This document shows, piece by piece, positions 13,702 through 20,965 of a DNA stretch of 29,612 nt (position 1 is the stretch's first letter; each line of letters starts with the position of its first letter). The translations under genes and the position numbers were made by a program. Below the pieces are notes generated by a model. That model worked only from the letters and a program-made list of their open reading frames with translations, was not told the DNA's origin and made no database searches. This DNA comes from Christensenella sp. UBA7588 (GTDB lineage Bacteria > Bacillota > Clostridia > Christensenellales > CAG-917), in NCBI GenBank assembly GCA_002478945.1, contig DLKM01000023.1:1-29612 (forward strand). The letters run 5' to 3'.

Positions 13702-16211
13702 TTCAGTTCGCCCCAGTTGTTCGCGCTCGTCGCTTCCGCTATGAGCGGCACGGACAGTTTCATCGCGTTTTCCATTTCATAGGACAATATCTTCTTCACT
13801 TCTTCCTGCTCGTCCTCTGCCGTGTCGATTATCAGTTCGTCGTGAATCTGAAGTATCATCTTCGATTTCATATTCTCTAGTCGTTTTTCCACTCGGAGCA
13901 TCGCAAGTTTGATAATGTCTGCCGCCGAACCTTGAAGCGGCGTATTCATTGCCATACGTTCCGCCGACGAGCGCACCATATAGTTGGACGCTTTAAGGTC
14001 GGACAGATTGCGACGTCTGCCGAGCATCGTCAAAGCATATCCCCTTTCTTTTGCGTCCGAAACGCACTTGTCCATAAACTCGCGCACCTTGGGATGCGAC
14101 ACGAAATAGTTGTTGATAAATTCTTTTGCTTTGTATTGCGGAATCGACAGGTTTTCTGCAAGTCCGAAACCGCTTATGCCGTATATAATTCCGAAATTGA
14201 CCGCTTTCGCGTCACGTCTTTGCGCAGGCGTAACGTCCTCGAGCGGTATACCCAAAATCTGCGACGCGGTTATTGCGTGTATGTCCTCTCCGTGGTTGAA
14301 TGCGTTGATAAGTTGCTCGTCTCCGCTCAGATGCGCAAGCAATCGAAGTTCTATTTGCGAATAGTCCGCCGAAACGAGAACGTTACCTTCGCTCGGAATA
14401 AACGCCCTCTTTATATCCTTTGCCTCGTCGCTCTTTGCGGGAAGATTCTGAAGATTGGGATTTGTTGAGGACAATCTGCCCGTCTGCGTAATGCATTGGT
14501 TGTACTCGGTGTGAATACGTCCTCTGTTTACGAGCGGTTGCAACCCCGTAACGTAAGTGGACTGAAGTTTGGCGTAATGCCTGTATTCGAGAATTTCTGA
14601 AGCAATCGGATGCACGGCGGCAAGCGCGCTCAAAACGTCCTCTCCGACCGAATATCCCGTCTTGTTTTTCTTGCCGTGCGGAAGTGCGAGTTTGTCGAAA
14701 AGTATCTCTCCGAGTTGCTTGTTGGAGGCGATGTTGAACGTCTCTCCCGCAAGCTCGTAAATCTTTTTCGTTAGCCGCTCGATTATCTCGGAATACTTGT
14801 TTTCAAGCACTTTGAGTTCGTCCACCGAAACGCGCACGCCTCTTTCTTCCATATTTCTCAAAACGACGCAAAGCGGCTGTTCAACGTCGTAAAACAACTC
14901 GTTAAGTCCTTGTTGTGCGAGTTGTGCCTTGAGTTTTTTGCTTTCCGCAAGCAGTTCCGCCGCACCGATTTTATAGCCGTCCGCACCGAGTACCTGTTCT
15001 ATATTCTTTATCGGCGCACTGCCTCGAGCAAGGTGTGCGGCAATCATAACGTCAAAGAATTTCGAGTTGTCGAAGCCGTATTCTTTGCTCAGTTTTTTGA
15101 AGTCGTAACAAACCAAAGTTTTGTCTTTAGCAGTCTCTTTCAACGTCTCGATAGCCTCGTCGAAACCTATACCTTCGCTGAACAAATCCTCAACGCAACT
15201 TATCTCGTATTCGGTTTGTTCGGACGTGGCAAAGCACACGTTTTGTCCGATGATAATTGCAACTTCGTCGCCTTTTAGAGCGTCGTTTATTTGCTCTTTT
15301 CGAGTCAAAGTCACAACCTCTTTTTTCATATCAACGGCTTCGATTTCTTCCTCTCCGTCCTCAAAAGTCATTCTGTCGGCAAGTTTGATTATTTCGAGTT
15401 CCGACAGCATTTGACGAACCTTTTGCGAATATACGGGCTGAAATTTGATGTCGTCGAGCGTGCATTCCACGGGAACGTCTCTGTTTATCGTGACCAACTC
15501 CTTGCTGAGGAGCGCAATGTCTTTGCTGTTTGCGATAGTCTGCCCCACCTTGCCCGGAATCTCGTCGGCGTGTGCCAGTATGGAGTCCAACGAACCGTAT
15601 TTGTCGAGAAGTTGTTTCGCAGTCTTTTCGCCTACGCCCGCAATGCCGGGAACGTTGTCGGAGGTATCCCCTCTAAGTGCTTTATAATCTATATATTGCT
15701 CGACCGTAAATCCGTCGTCGAGCAATCTTTGTACGTCGTAAACTTCGATGTCGCTAACGCCTTTTTTTGTCCAAAACACTTTCGTCGTCGGGCCTACGAG
15801 TTGAAAACTGTCTCTGTCTCCCGTAACGATAATGCACTCGTCGTCAAAGCGTTTTGAAAGCGTGCCGAGAATATCGTCGCCCTCGTAGCCTTGCATTGCG
15901 ACGATTTTTATACCCATAGCGGATATAAGCTGTTTGAGCGGCTCGACTTGTTGGCGCAATTCCTCGTCCATAGGCTTTCTCGTCGCTTTGTACTCGTCGT
16001 ACATTTTGTGACGGAAAGTCGGGCCGTGCAAATCGAACGCTGCCGCAATATGCGTCGGCTTCTGCTCTTTTATCAATCTCAAAAGAATGCTCAAAAAACC
16101 AAAAATCGCGCCCGTATACAGCCCTTTCGTCGATTTGAGATTGGGCAATGCGTGATAGGCACGATGCATCAGGCTGTTTGAGTCCAGCAATAAAATTTTG
16201 TTTTGCGACAT
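13698..16211 (-). CDS. polA: DNA polymerase I, proofreading motifs lost
   Basis: 837 residues from the ATG at 16211 (AAAGGGGATAT just upstream; a longer frame to 16256 overlaps the neighbouring gene and has no ribosome site). Residues 1-~290 are the 5'-3' exonuclease (FDLHGPTFRHKMYDEYKATR, GDRDSFQLV, LRGDTSDNVPGIAGVGEKTA). Residues ~300-450 are a 3'-5' exonuclease fold without the first Asp-x-Glu motif (AIIIGQNVCF), so proofreading should be inactive, as in many Gram-positive Pol I enzymes. Residues ~450-837 are the polymerase: motif A DYSQIELR (616-623), motif B RRDAKAVNFGIIYG (665-678), motif C QIHDE (788-792). It fills gaps and removes RNA primers. It follows a patatin gene by 25 nt. Confidence 0.98.
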   Translation of the reverse strand: MSQNKILLLDSNSLMHRAYHALPNLKSTKGLYTGAIFGFLSILLRLIKEQKPTHIAAAFDLHGPTFRHKMYDEYKATRKPMDEELRQQVEPLKQLISAMGIKIVAMQGYEGDDILGTLSKRFDDECIIVTGDRDSFQLVGPTTKVFWTKKGVSDIEVYDVQRLLDDGFTVEQYIDYKALRGDTSDNVPGIAGVGEKTAKQLLDKYGSLDSILAHADEIPGKVGQTIANSKDIALLSKELVTINRDVPVECTLDDIKFQPVYSQKVRQMLSELEIIKLADRMTFEDGEEEIEAVDMKKEVVTLTRKEQINDALKGDEVAIIIGQNVCFATSEQTEYEISCVEDLFSEGIGFDEAIETLKETAKDKTLVCYDFKKLSKEYGFDNSKFFDVMIAAHLARGSAPIKNIEQVLGADGYKIGAAELLAESKKLKAQLAQQGLNELFYDVEQPLCVVLRNMEERGVRVSVDELKVLENKYSEIIERLTKKIYELAGETFNIASNKQLGEILFDKLALPHGKKNKTGYSVGEDVLSALAAVHPIASEILEYRHYAKLQSTYVTGLQPLVNRGRIHTEYNQCITQTGRLSSTNPNLQNLPAKSDEAKDIKRAFIPSEGNVLVSADYSQIELRLLAHLSGDEQLINAFNHGEDIHAITASQILGIPLEDVTPAQRRDAKAVNFGIIYGISGFGLAENLSIPQYKAKEFINNYFVSHPKVREFMDKCVSDAKERGYALTMLGRRRNLSDLKASNYMVRSSAERMAMNTPLQGSAADIIKLAMLRVEKRLENMKSKMILQIHDELIIDTAEDEQEEVKKILSYEMENAMKLSVPLIAEATSANNWGELK

Positions 16212-16236
16212 ATATCCCCTTTGACGGCTTGCGTCG

Positions 16237-17061
16237 TCAGTCTTTATCGTTTCCAAACAGGAAATCTCTCAATCCGTTTTCGAGCAAATATTTGGCGTCG
16301 GCGTATCCGCTCGTCATAAACGTATGCACTCTGCCCGAAGAAAACGCCATTGCAAATCCCAAATCCTCTTGCGGCGTTATGTAGAAAACGTCAAGCCCTT
16401 CTTTTTCGATTTTGCGTTTGGGTTGTTTGCTTTGCGGATTCGTTCGGATTACCAAAATCTTTTCGTACCCGTTGCGCGCGAGCAGATTGATTGGCATATT
16501 GTCGTACACTCCGCCGTCTATATACTTTTTGCCGTCGATAACCTTTGGCGGAAAAATCGGAAAAGTCGCGCTTGCGATTATAAAATCCACAAGTTTTCCG
16601 TCTTTTATGCCTCCGAGCATCTGCTCGAACGGTTGCATATTGCTTATATCGAACGTAACGAGACCGAAATCCTTTCCGCTTTTTCTAATATCCGTTTCGT
16701 TTACGAGATTTTCAAAAAAACTTTGCGATTTTTGGTATGACGCAACGAGCATTTTGATTGTTTTCAGGCGTTTTTCCCTCAAAACTTTCAAAATCGCAGG
16801 AGTTACGTTCAGCCCTTTTATCGCCTCGATTTCCTCGTCGGTCAGTTCGTATATGGTGTTGGTTTTTATCTCTTTCCACACGTCGAGCATCTTATCGATG
16901 CCGCCGTCGAGATACAGCGCGCCGTTTATCGCTCCGATTGACGTGCCTGCTATACCGTCGAATGACACGCCGATTTCGTCGAGAGCTTTCATCGCTCCGA
17001 CCTGATACGCGCCCTTTACGCCGCCGCCTTCGAGTACCAATCCGAGTTTTTTATTTTCCAC
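16237..17061 (-). CDS. Patatin-like phospholipase/acyl hydrolase
   Basis: 274 residues. It shows the patatin pattern GLVLEGGGVKGAYQVG (oxyanion loop), GTSIG with nucleophile Ser41, and IDGGVYDN with catalytic Asp182. These Ser-Asp enzymes cleave acyl chains from lipids; the substrate here is unknown. No signal peptide is visible, so the enzyme is cytosolic or membrane-peripheral. The start is GTG at 17061: an in-frame stop (that of recR) lies 8 codons upstream and no ATG fits the conserved N-terminus. The ribosome site is poor, so translation may depend on coupling with recR, whose stop is 21 nt upstream. Confidence 0.92.
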   Translation of the reverse strand: MENKKLGLVLEGGGVKGAYQVGAMKALDEIGVSFDGIAGTSIGAINGALYLDGGIDKMLDVWKEIKTNTIYELTDEEIEAIKGLNVTPAILKVLREKRLKTIKMLVASYQKSQSFFENLVNETDIRKSGKDFGLVTFDISNMQPFEQMLGGIKDGKLVDFIIASATFPIFPPKVIDGKKYIDGGVYDNMPINLLARNGYEKILVIRTNPQSKQPKRKIEKEGLDVFYITPQEDLGFAMAFSSGRVHTFMTSGYADAKYLLENGLRDFLFGNDKD

Positions 17062-17082
17062 CTTTCGTAAAATTTGCTTCGA

Positions 17083-17667
17083 TTACAGTTCGATTCGAGA
17101 GGACAAAGCCCTCGAGAGGGTGCTTTCGTCCGCGTACTCTATAACGCTTCCCTCCGGCAAGCCTCTTGCGATTCTGGTAACTTTTATTCCCATCGGCTTT
17201 ATAAGCCTTGCGATATACATTGCCGTTGCCTCTCCTTCGACGTCGGGATTTGTGGCAAGTATAACCTCCTCCACTCCGTCGAGACGGGCAAGCAATTCTT
17301 TGATGCGTATATCGTTGGGACCGACGTGTTCCATCGGAGAGATAACCCCTCCGAGAACGTGATATACGCCCTTGAAATCTTTGACTTTTTCAAGTGCGAC
17401 GATGTCTTTAGGCTCCTTGACGACGCAAATCACGTTAGGCTTGCGAGTGGCGCAAATATCGCACACCTCGTTTTCGGTGTAATTTCCGCATACTTTGCAA
17501 AAATGCACGTTTTTCTTGACGTCTCTGATTGCGTCGATAAGTTCTTCCGCGTCCTCGTCTGGAGCGTTCAAAATCGCATACGCGTAACGCGCCGCCGTCT
17601 TTTCTCCGACGGACGGAAGTTTGGATAACTGTGCTATAAGCCTTGCAAGCGGTTCAATGTATTTCAT
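17083..17667 (-). CDS. recR: Recombination protein RecR
   Basis: 194 residues. A helix-hairpin-helix (LSKLPSVGEKTAARYAY), a Cys4 zinc finger (C57, C60, C69, C72), the GVYHVLGGVISPMEHVGPNDIRI signature and a Toprim domain (VVKEPKD; ATNPDVEGEATAMYIARLI) are all in place. RecR acts with RecO and RecF to load RecA on gapped DNA. It follows ybaB in the common dnaX-ybaB-recR order. It lacks a Shine-Dalgarno: the 23 nt before ATG are pure AT-rich repeat-like sequence (TTAATTAATCGTTAACTG, then TTAATTATT). Confidence 0.97.
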   Translation of the reverse strand: MKYIEPLARLIAQLSKLPSVGEKTAARYAYAILNAPDEDAEELIDAIRDVKKNVHFCKVCGNYTENEVCDICATRKPNVICVVKEPKDIVALEKVKDFKGVYHVLGGVISPMEHVGPNDIRIKELLARLDGVEEVILATNPDVEGEATAMYIARLIKPMGIKVTRIARGLPEGSVIEYADESTLSRALSSRIEL

Positions 17668-17690
17668 AATAATTAACAGTTAACGATTAA

Positions 17691-18014
17691 TTAAAACAAA
17701 CCGCCCATATTGCCCATCGGACCCATAAGCTCTTTAGAGAGTTTGTCCGCTTGCTCGTTTGCGTCGTTGAGAGCCGCAAGTATCATATCTTCGAGCATTT
17801 CCACGTCGTCGGGGTCGACCGCTTCGGGTTTGATGCTGACGGAAACGGGGGTCTTGTCTCCCGTAAGCGTGATTTCAACCATTCCGCCTGCCGCGCTACC
17901 CGTAACTTCGGTCTCTGCGATTTCTTGTTGTGCCTCTTGCAATTTTCTTTGCATTGCTTGAGCTTGTTTCATAAGTTGTTGCATATTTCCGCCGCCAAAT
18001 CCGCCGTATGCCAT
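17691..18014 (-). CDS. ybaB: YbaB/EbfC nucleoid-associated protein
   Basis: 107 residues. It opens with a Gly-rich GGFGGGNMQQLMKQAQAMQRKLQEAQQEIAET helix and continues with the YbaB core (VEITLTGDKTPVSVSIKPEAVDPDDVEMLEDMILAALNDA), ending in a Met/Gly tail. The family forms DNA-binding dimers. It is placed between dnaX (25-nt gap) and recR (23-nt gap), as in most Bacillota. TTGGAGGAAACAAT gives a strong ribosome site. Confidence 0.96.
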   Translation of the reverse strand: MAYGGFGGGNMQQLMKQAQAMQRKLQEAQQEIAETEVTGSAAGGMVEITLTGDKTPVSVSIKPEAVDPDDVEMLEDMILAALNDANEQADKLSKELMGPMGNMGGLF

Positions 18015-18039
18015 ATTGTTTCCTCCAAAAAAAACTTTT

Positions 18040-19533
18040 TTATTTTATTTCCAGCGAAGCTCCGAACATCTCTTTGACAAAAGGCAACGCCTTGTCCTCG
18101 TCGAGGTGTCTTACCGCTTCTATAATTAACTTGTGAGTTTTGTCAACGCTGCCGAACGCTTTGTTGATTGCGTCTCTGTTGTTTTTGTCCTCGAGCAGAT
18201 TGAGAGTCGCAAGGTCGGCGACTTTCACAAAAAACTCGTTTTCCGTCATATCGAGTTGCGCGTCCTGCGTGGAAAGCGCAATCAACGGGTATCCTGCCTG
18301 TCTCAATTCGGATGCTACCTTGAGCCACACCTGTCTCGCATCCATTTGGACAGGTGCGCAATCAAAACCCGATTTCCTCTGCGCCGCAAGCGCTTTCTCG
18401 AGCCTTGCCACTCGCATTTGCAATTCTTCCGCTTTCGAGTCGGAATCGCCGCCGAGGCACGCAAGCACCACGGACGATTCAAACAAAATGCGATGTTGCG
18501 CGCTGTATCTGAACTCGCCCTCGAGTTTCGACATAATCTTCATCACGCTCATACACTTTTCGGTGGAATACTTATCCGCCATATCTTTGAGCGAAGAATA
18601 TATACTTTCGGGCAAAGCAAGCAACGTCTTTGCGCTCGAGCAGTTTTTGATATAAAGCACGTTTCTGAACAGCGTCGCAAGGTCTTGAGCAAGAATAGGT
18701 ATGCTCTTTCCGAGGTCGCAGAAATGCGCCACATCTTTGAGAGCCTCGTCGACGTTGCCGTCTGCAATCGCCACGGCAAGTGCCTGCAATTTTTTGGGGT
18801 CCGCCGCGCCGAGAACTTCAAGCACCCCGTCATACGTCACGTTGCCGTTGCAATAGCTCACGCACATATCCGCAATGGACAAAGCGTCTCTGACGCTTCC
18901 CGCGCCTGCCGACGCAATGAGGTCAACCGCCTCGTTTTCGTACTTTACGGAAATGTCGTCAAAGATATAACGAATGCGTTTTGCAACGACCGCACTCGGC
19001 ACGAGACGAAAATCGAAACGCAAACAACGAGAAAGTATCGTTGCGGGGATTTGATGTATCTCCGTCGTGGCAAGTATGAAAATCGCGTGAGACGGCGGTT
19101 CTTCGAGCGTCTTGAGCAAAGCGTTGAACGCCGCCTTGGAAAGCATATGAACTTCGTCGACGATATAAACTTTGTATCTGCCCACGGTCGGCGGAAAATT
19201 GATTTTGTCCGTCAATTCTCTTATCTGGTCAACGGAGTTGTTGGATGCGGCGTCGATTTCCAAAATATCGAAATTCGACGGAGAAGCAAGTTCGAGACAA
19301 TTCTCGCACTTTCCGCAAGGAGAGCCGTCAACGGGATGCAGACAGTTTACCGCACGAGCAAAAATCTTCGCGACGGAGGTTTTTCCCGTTCCTCTCGTTC
19401 CCGTGAAGATATAAGCGTGTCCTACGCTGTCGTTTGCAATCTGATTCTTGAGTGTCCGCACGATATGGTCCTGACCGATGACGTTGTCAAAAGTATCCGG
19501 ACGATATTTGCGATATAAAGATGTATATGCCAT
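18040..19533 (-). CDS. dnaX: DNA polymerase III subunit gamma/tau
   Basis: 497 residues. AAA+ clamp-loader domain: Walker A GTRGTGKT (45-52), zinc cysteines C64, C73, C76, C79, Walker B DEVH (126-129), SRC sensor (168-170). Domain III follows to ~360, then a shortish tau-like C-terminus (~360-497) that should contact the polymerase. It drives loading of the sliding clamp. It is the first gene of the dnaX-ybaB-recR-patatin-polA-coaE run. No Shine-Dalgarno exists; the promoter's -10 box ends 7 nt before ATG, so the transcript is predicted to be leaderless (see finding). Confidence 0.97.
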   Translation of the reverse strand: MAYTSLYRKYRPDTFDNVIGQDHIVRTLKNQIANDSVGHAYIFTGTRGTGKTSVAKIFARAVNCLHPVDGSPCGKCENCLELASPSNFDILEIDAASNNSVDQIRELTDKINFPPTVGRYKVYIVDEVHMLSKAAFNALLKTLEEPPSHAIFILATTEIHQIPATILSRCLRFDFRLVPSAVVAKRIRYIFDDISVKYENEAVDLIASAGAGSVRDALSIADMCVSYCNGNVTYDGVLEVLGAADPKKLQALAVAIADGNVDEALKDVAHFCDLGKSIPILAQDLATLFRNVLYIKNCSSAKTLLALPESIYSSLKDMADKYSTEKCMSVMKIMSKLEGEFRYSAQHRILFESSVVLACLGGDSDSKAEELQMRVARLEKALAAQRKSGFDCAPVQMDARQVWLKVASELRQAGYPLIALSTQDAQLDMTENEFFVKVADLATLNLLEDKNNRDAINKAFGSVDKTHKLIIEAVRHLDEDKALPFVKEMFGASLEIK

Positions 19534-19540
19534 AGATAAT

Positions 19541-19569
19541 AGTATAAACTAAATTATTTAATAACGCAA
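19541..19569 (-). promoter_or_regulatory. dnaX promoter, predicts leaderless mRNA
   Basis: Minus strand: -35 TTGCGT (19569-19564), 17-bp spacer, -10 TATACT (19546-19541). Only 7 nt separate the -10 box from the dnaX ATG at 19533, so transcription should begin at or one base before the start codon. Confidence 0.72.
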
Positions 19570-19591
19570 GCGGGAAATTTACTTGAAAACA

Positions 19592-19630
19592 ACGATTATT
19601 TCGCGCAGTTTTTATGCGCGAAATAATCGT
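19592..19630 (-). terminator. Terminator after the SPOR-like gene
   Basis: A perfect 15-bp stem (ACGATTATTTCGCGC with GCGCGAAATAATCGT) around a 9-nt loop, then TGTTTTC on the minus strand. It lies 10 bases past the stop codon. Confidence 0.88.
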
Positions 19631-19640
19631 GAAAAATCGG

Positions 19641-20366
19641 TCAAATAGAGTTCATTAATGCGGCGTAGCAAAGAGTAAGCTGTACTGTCTGATACCTGAC
19701 CGACGACGTTACGACGGGCAAAGTTCCATTCCAATCTACGTTGTCGAGAAGTGCCAGAGTCGTTACCAACGCAAGTTTTATCTGCGTAATTTCTTCCTTA
19801 TCGCAATTTGCCGTTTTTTGATAGAAAACGGCTTTTATATCTTCGATTTGCGTATATAAAACCTTGATTTGTACTTTTGCGTCGTCAATCGACATACCTC
19901 CTCCGTTAAGTGCGTCGGAGGCTGAAAACAGCGCGTCGAAAGCAATGTCAAAGTATTTGAGCGCATTGTTGACAGCATCTTTCAAGTCGTCTTTACACCA
20001 CTTGAAATTACCCTTTGAAACCTCGATTTTCTTTATGTACGCACCGCCGGCTTTTATGGCGGACAACGCCTCGTTTGCCCTATCATCGCTTTTATAGACG
20101 GCAAGAATAATCTCTACTCCGTCCGACGTCATAACGTATCCCGCGCCGCCGCGTTGTTTTATCAGTTCCGCATTGTTGCGTGCGAGCGAAACGTCGGAAT
20201 AACCGCCCACCGCCACCGCATACAGCGTTTGCCCCTCTTGTTTGTACGATTTGAAAACGGAAAGAAACCCCTCCCCCGACAGCACGAGACACAGCGTCAG
20301 CGTGAGCATAAAACACAGCACAATCGTGCATACGACAATTATGTTTTCTTTGGCGTTTTTCCGCAT
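19641..20366 (-). CDS. Membrane-anchored SPOR-like protein
   Basis: 241 residues. One N-terminal membrane anchor (~9-31) with a short basic cytosolic end, so the rest is outside. Residues ~47-118 have the SPOR pattern: LYAVAVGGYSDVSLARNNAELIKQRGGAGYVMTSDGVEIILAVYKSDDRANEALSAIK, with the usual beta-alpha-beta rhythm. SPOR domains bind denuded peptidoglycan at division or sporulation septa. Residues ~120-241 are helical and unrecognised. There is no Shine-Dalgarno; CATAAT lies 7 nt before ATG, so a leaderless start is possible, though no good -35 was found. A role in envelope or sporulation is inferred. Confidence 0.82.
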   Translation of the reverse strand: MRKNAKENIIVVCTIVLCFMLTLTLCLVLSGEGFLSVFKSYKQEGQTLYAVAVGGYSDVSLARNNAELIKQRGGAGYVMTSDGVEIILAVYKSDDRANEALSAIKAGGAYIKKIEVSKGNFKWCKDDLKDAVNNALKYFDIAFDALFSASDALNGGGMSIDDAKVQIKVLYTQIEDIKAVFYQKTANCDKEEITQIKLALVTTLALLDNVDWNGTLPVVTSSVRYQTVQLTLCYAALMNSI

Positions 20367-20420
20367 AACAAATATTATGCTTTGAATTGAAAATTAATTA
20401 TTCAAATAATTCAAAACAAC

Positions 20421-20840
20421 TTAATGCAAGTTTCCCCCTTCCTCAGGTGTTTCCCCTATTCCGTTCCCCCTCTGCGCAATGCTTGAGGGAACCCACGGAA
20501 CTGCTCCGCAGGGGGCAACACTCGGCACACGCATAGATAAGTATCGTTCACTTGTTATGTCACTCGTTCGCCGACAAAAAGAACAACACTTGTCGGCTCA
20601 CTTGTACTACACCCACAAGGCTCCCACACACAAAAGACAAGCGAATTGACGTTTGACACATAAGATGAAAGCGCAGTCTTTTGCGTGAAGGGAAAGAGGA
20701 ACACCAAGGCAAAAAGCAAATAATTGACACAAGTGGCAATTATGGCTAAACGCCTTGTGTGTGACGCAAGCTCGGCGCTCGATGCGGTCGGCGCCCTGCG
20801 CCTCCAACTCCGAATATACACATTCCGTTAATAAGTTTGT
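20421..20840 (+). repeat. Interspersed repeat, copy B (longest)
   Basis: 420 bases without a credible gene between the SPOR-like gene and groEL. The first ~195 bases match copy A, and 20632-20840 match the reverse complement of copy C at ~85-90 %. The hairpin GCCGACAA (20570-20577), loop AAAGAACAACAC, TTGTCGGC (20590-20597) has the same loop as copy A but a different stem, with all changes compensated. C-rich arms CCCCCTctGCG (~20464) and CGCAGGGGG (~20507) could pair. It may be a MITE-like or structural element; no transposase is near. Confidence 0.88.
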
Positions 20841-20965
20841 AAAACTGCGATATTTAGATGAAGAACAAGAAAGAGCCGTCCGAGAGGCAACCCTAATTTA
20901 CTGAACGTAAATGAGTTGACTCTCGAACGGCTCTGCCGCAGTTATTCGCTAAATAGCGCAGTTTT
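20841..20965 (-). ncRNA. Structured 3'-UTR hairpin element, copy 4 (after groEL)
   Basis: This is the clearest copy. P1: AAAACTGCG-A-TATTTAG (20841-20857) with CTAAATA-G-CGCAGTTTT (20949-20965), 16 bp, ending on the groEL stop codon. P2: AGAGCCGT (20872-20879) with ACGGCTCT (20927-20934), then CGAGAG/CTCTCG, CAAC/GTTG, internal loop CCTA/GA, ATTTAC/GTAAAT and loop TGAAC. C20880-A20926 is a mismatch on the plus strand and G-U on the minus strand. The two strands joining P1 and P2 are the same as in copy 2. It is probably the 3' end of the groES-groEL mRNA. Confidence 0.78.

Noticed and set aside
13698..16211. polA as a recent acquisition because of the lost proofreading motif
   Set aside because: Loss of the 3'-5' exonuclease residues is usual in Gram-positive Pol I, and the gene sits in the expected polA-coaE pair.
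18133..19518. Long plus-strand frame (461 codons) opposite dnaX
   Set aside because: Shadow of dnaX; composition is that of antisense translation.
20555..20821. An 88-codon minus-strand frame inside repeat B, also partly open in copy C
   Set aside because: It follows the repeat's DNA similarity, has no ribosome site and no codon-level sign of selection; changes include non-conservative ones.
20421..20965. CRISPR array or tRNA/rRNA gene in the largest intergenic region
   Set aside because: No evenly spaced direct repeats and no cloverleaf; the repeats are single-copy blocks of a dispersed family.
20841..20965. Kink-turn in the CCYA/GA internal loop
   Set aside because: The k-turn rule (3-nt bulge followed by tandem G-A/A-G pairs) is not met on either strand.
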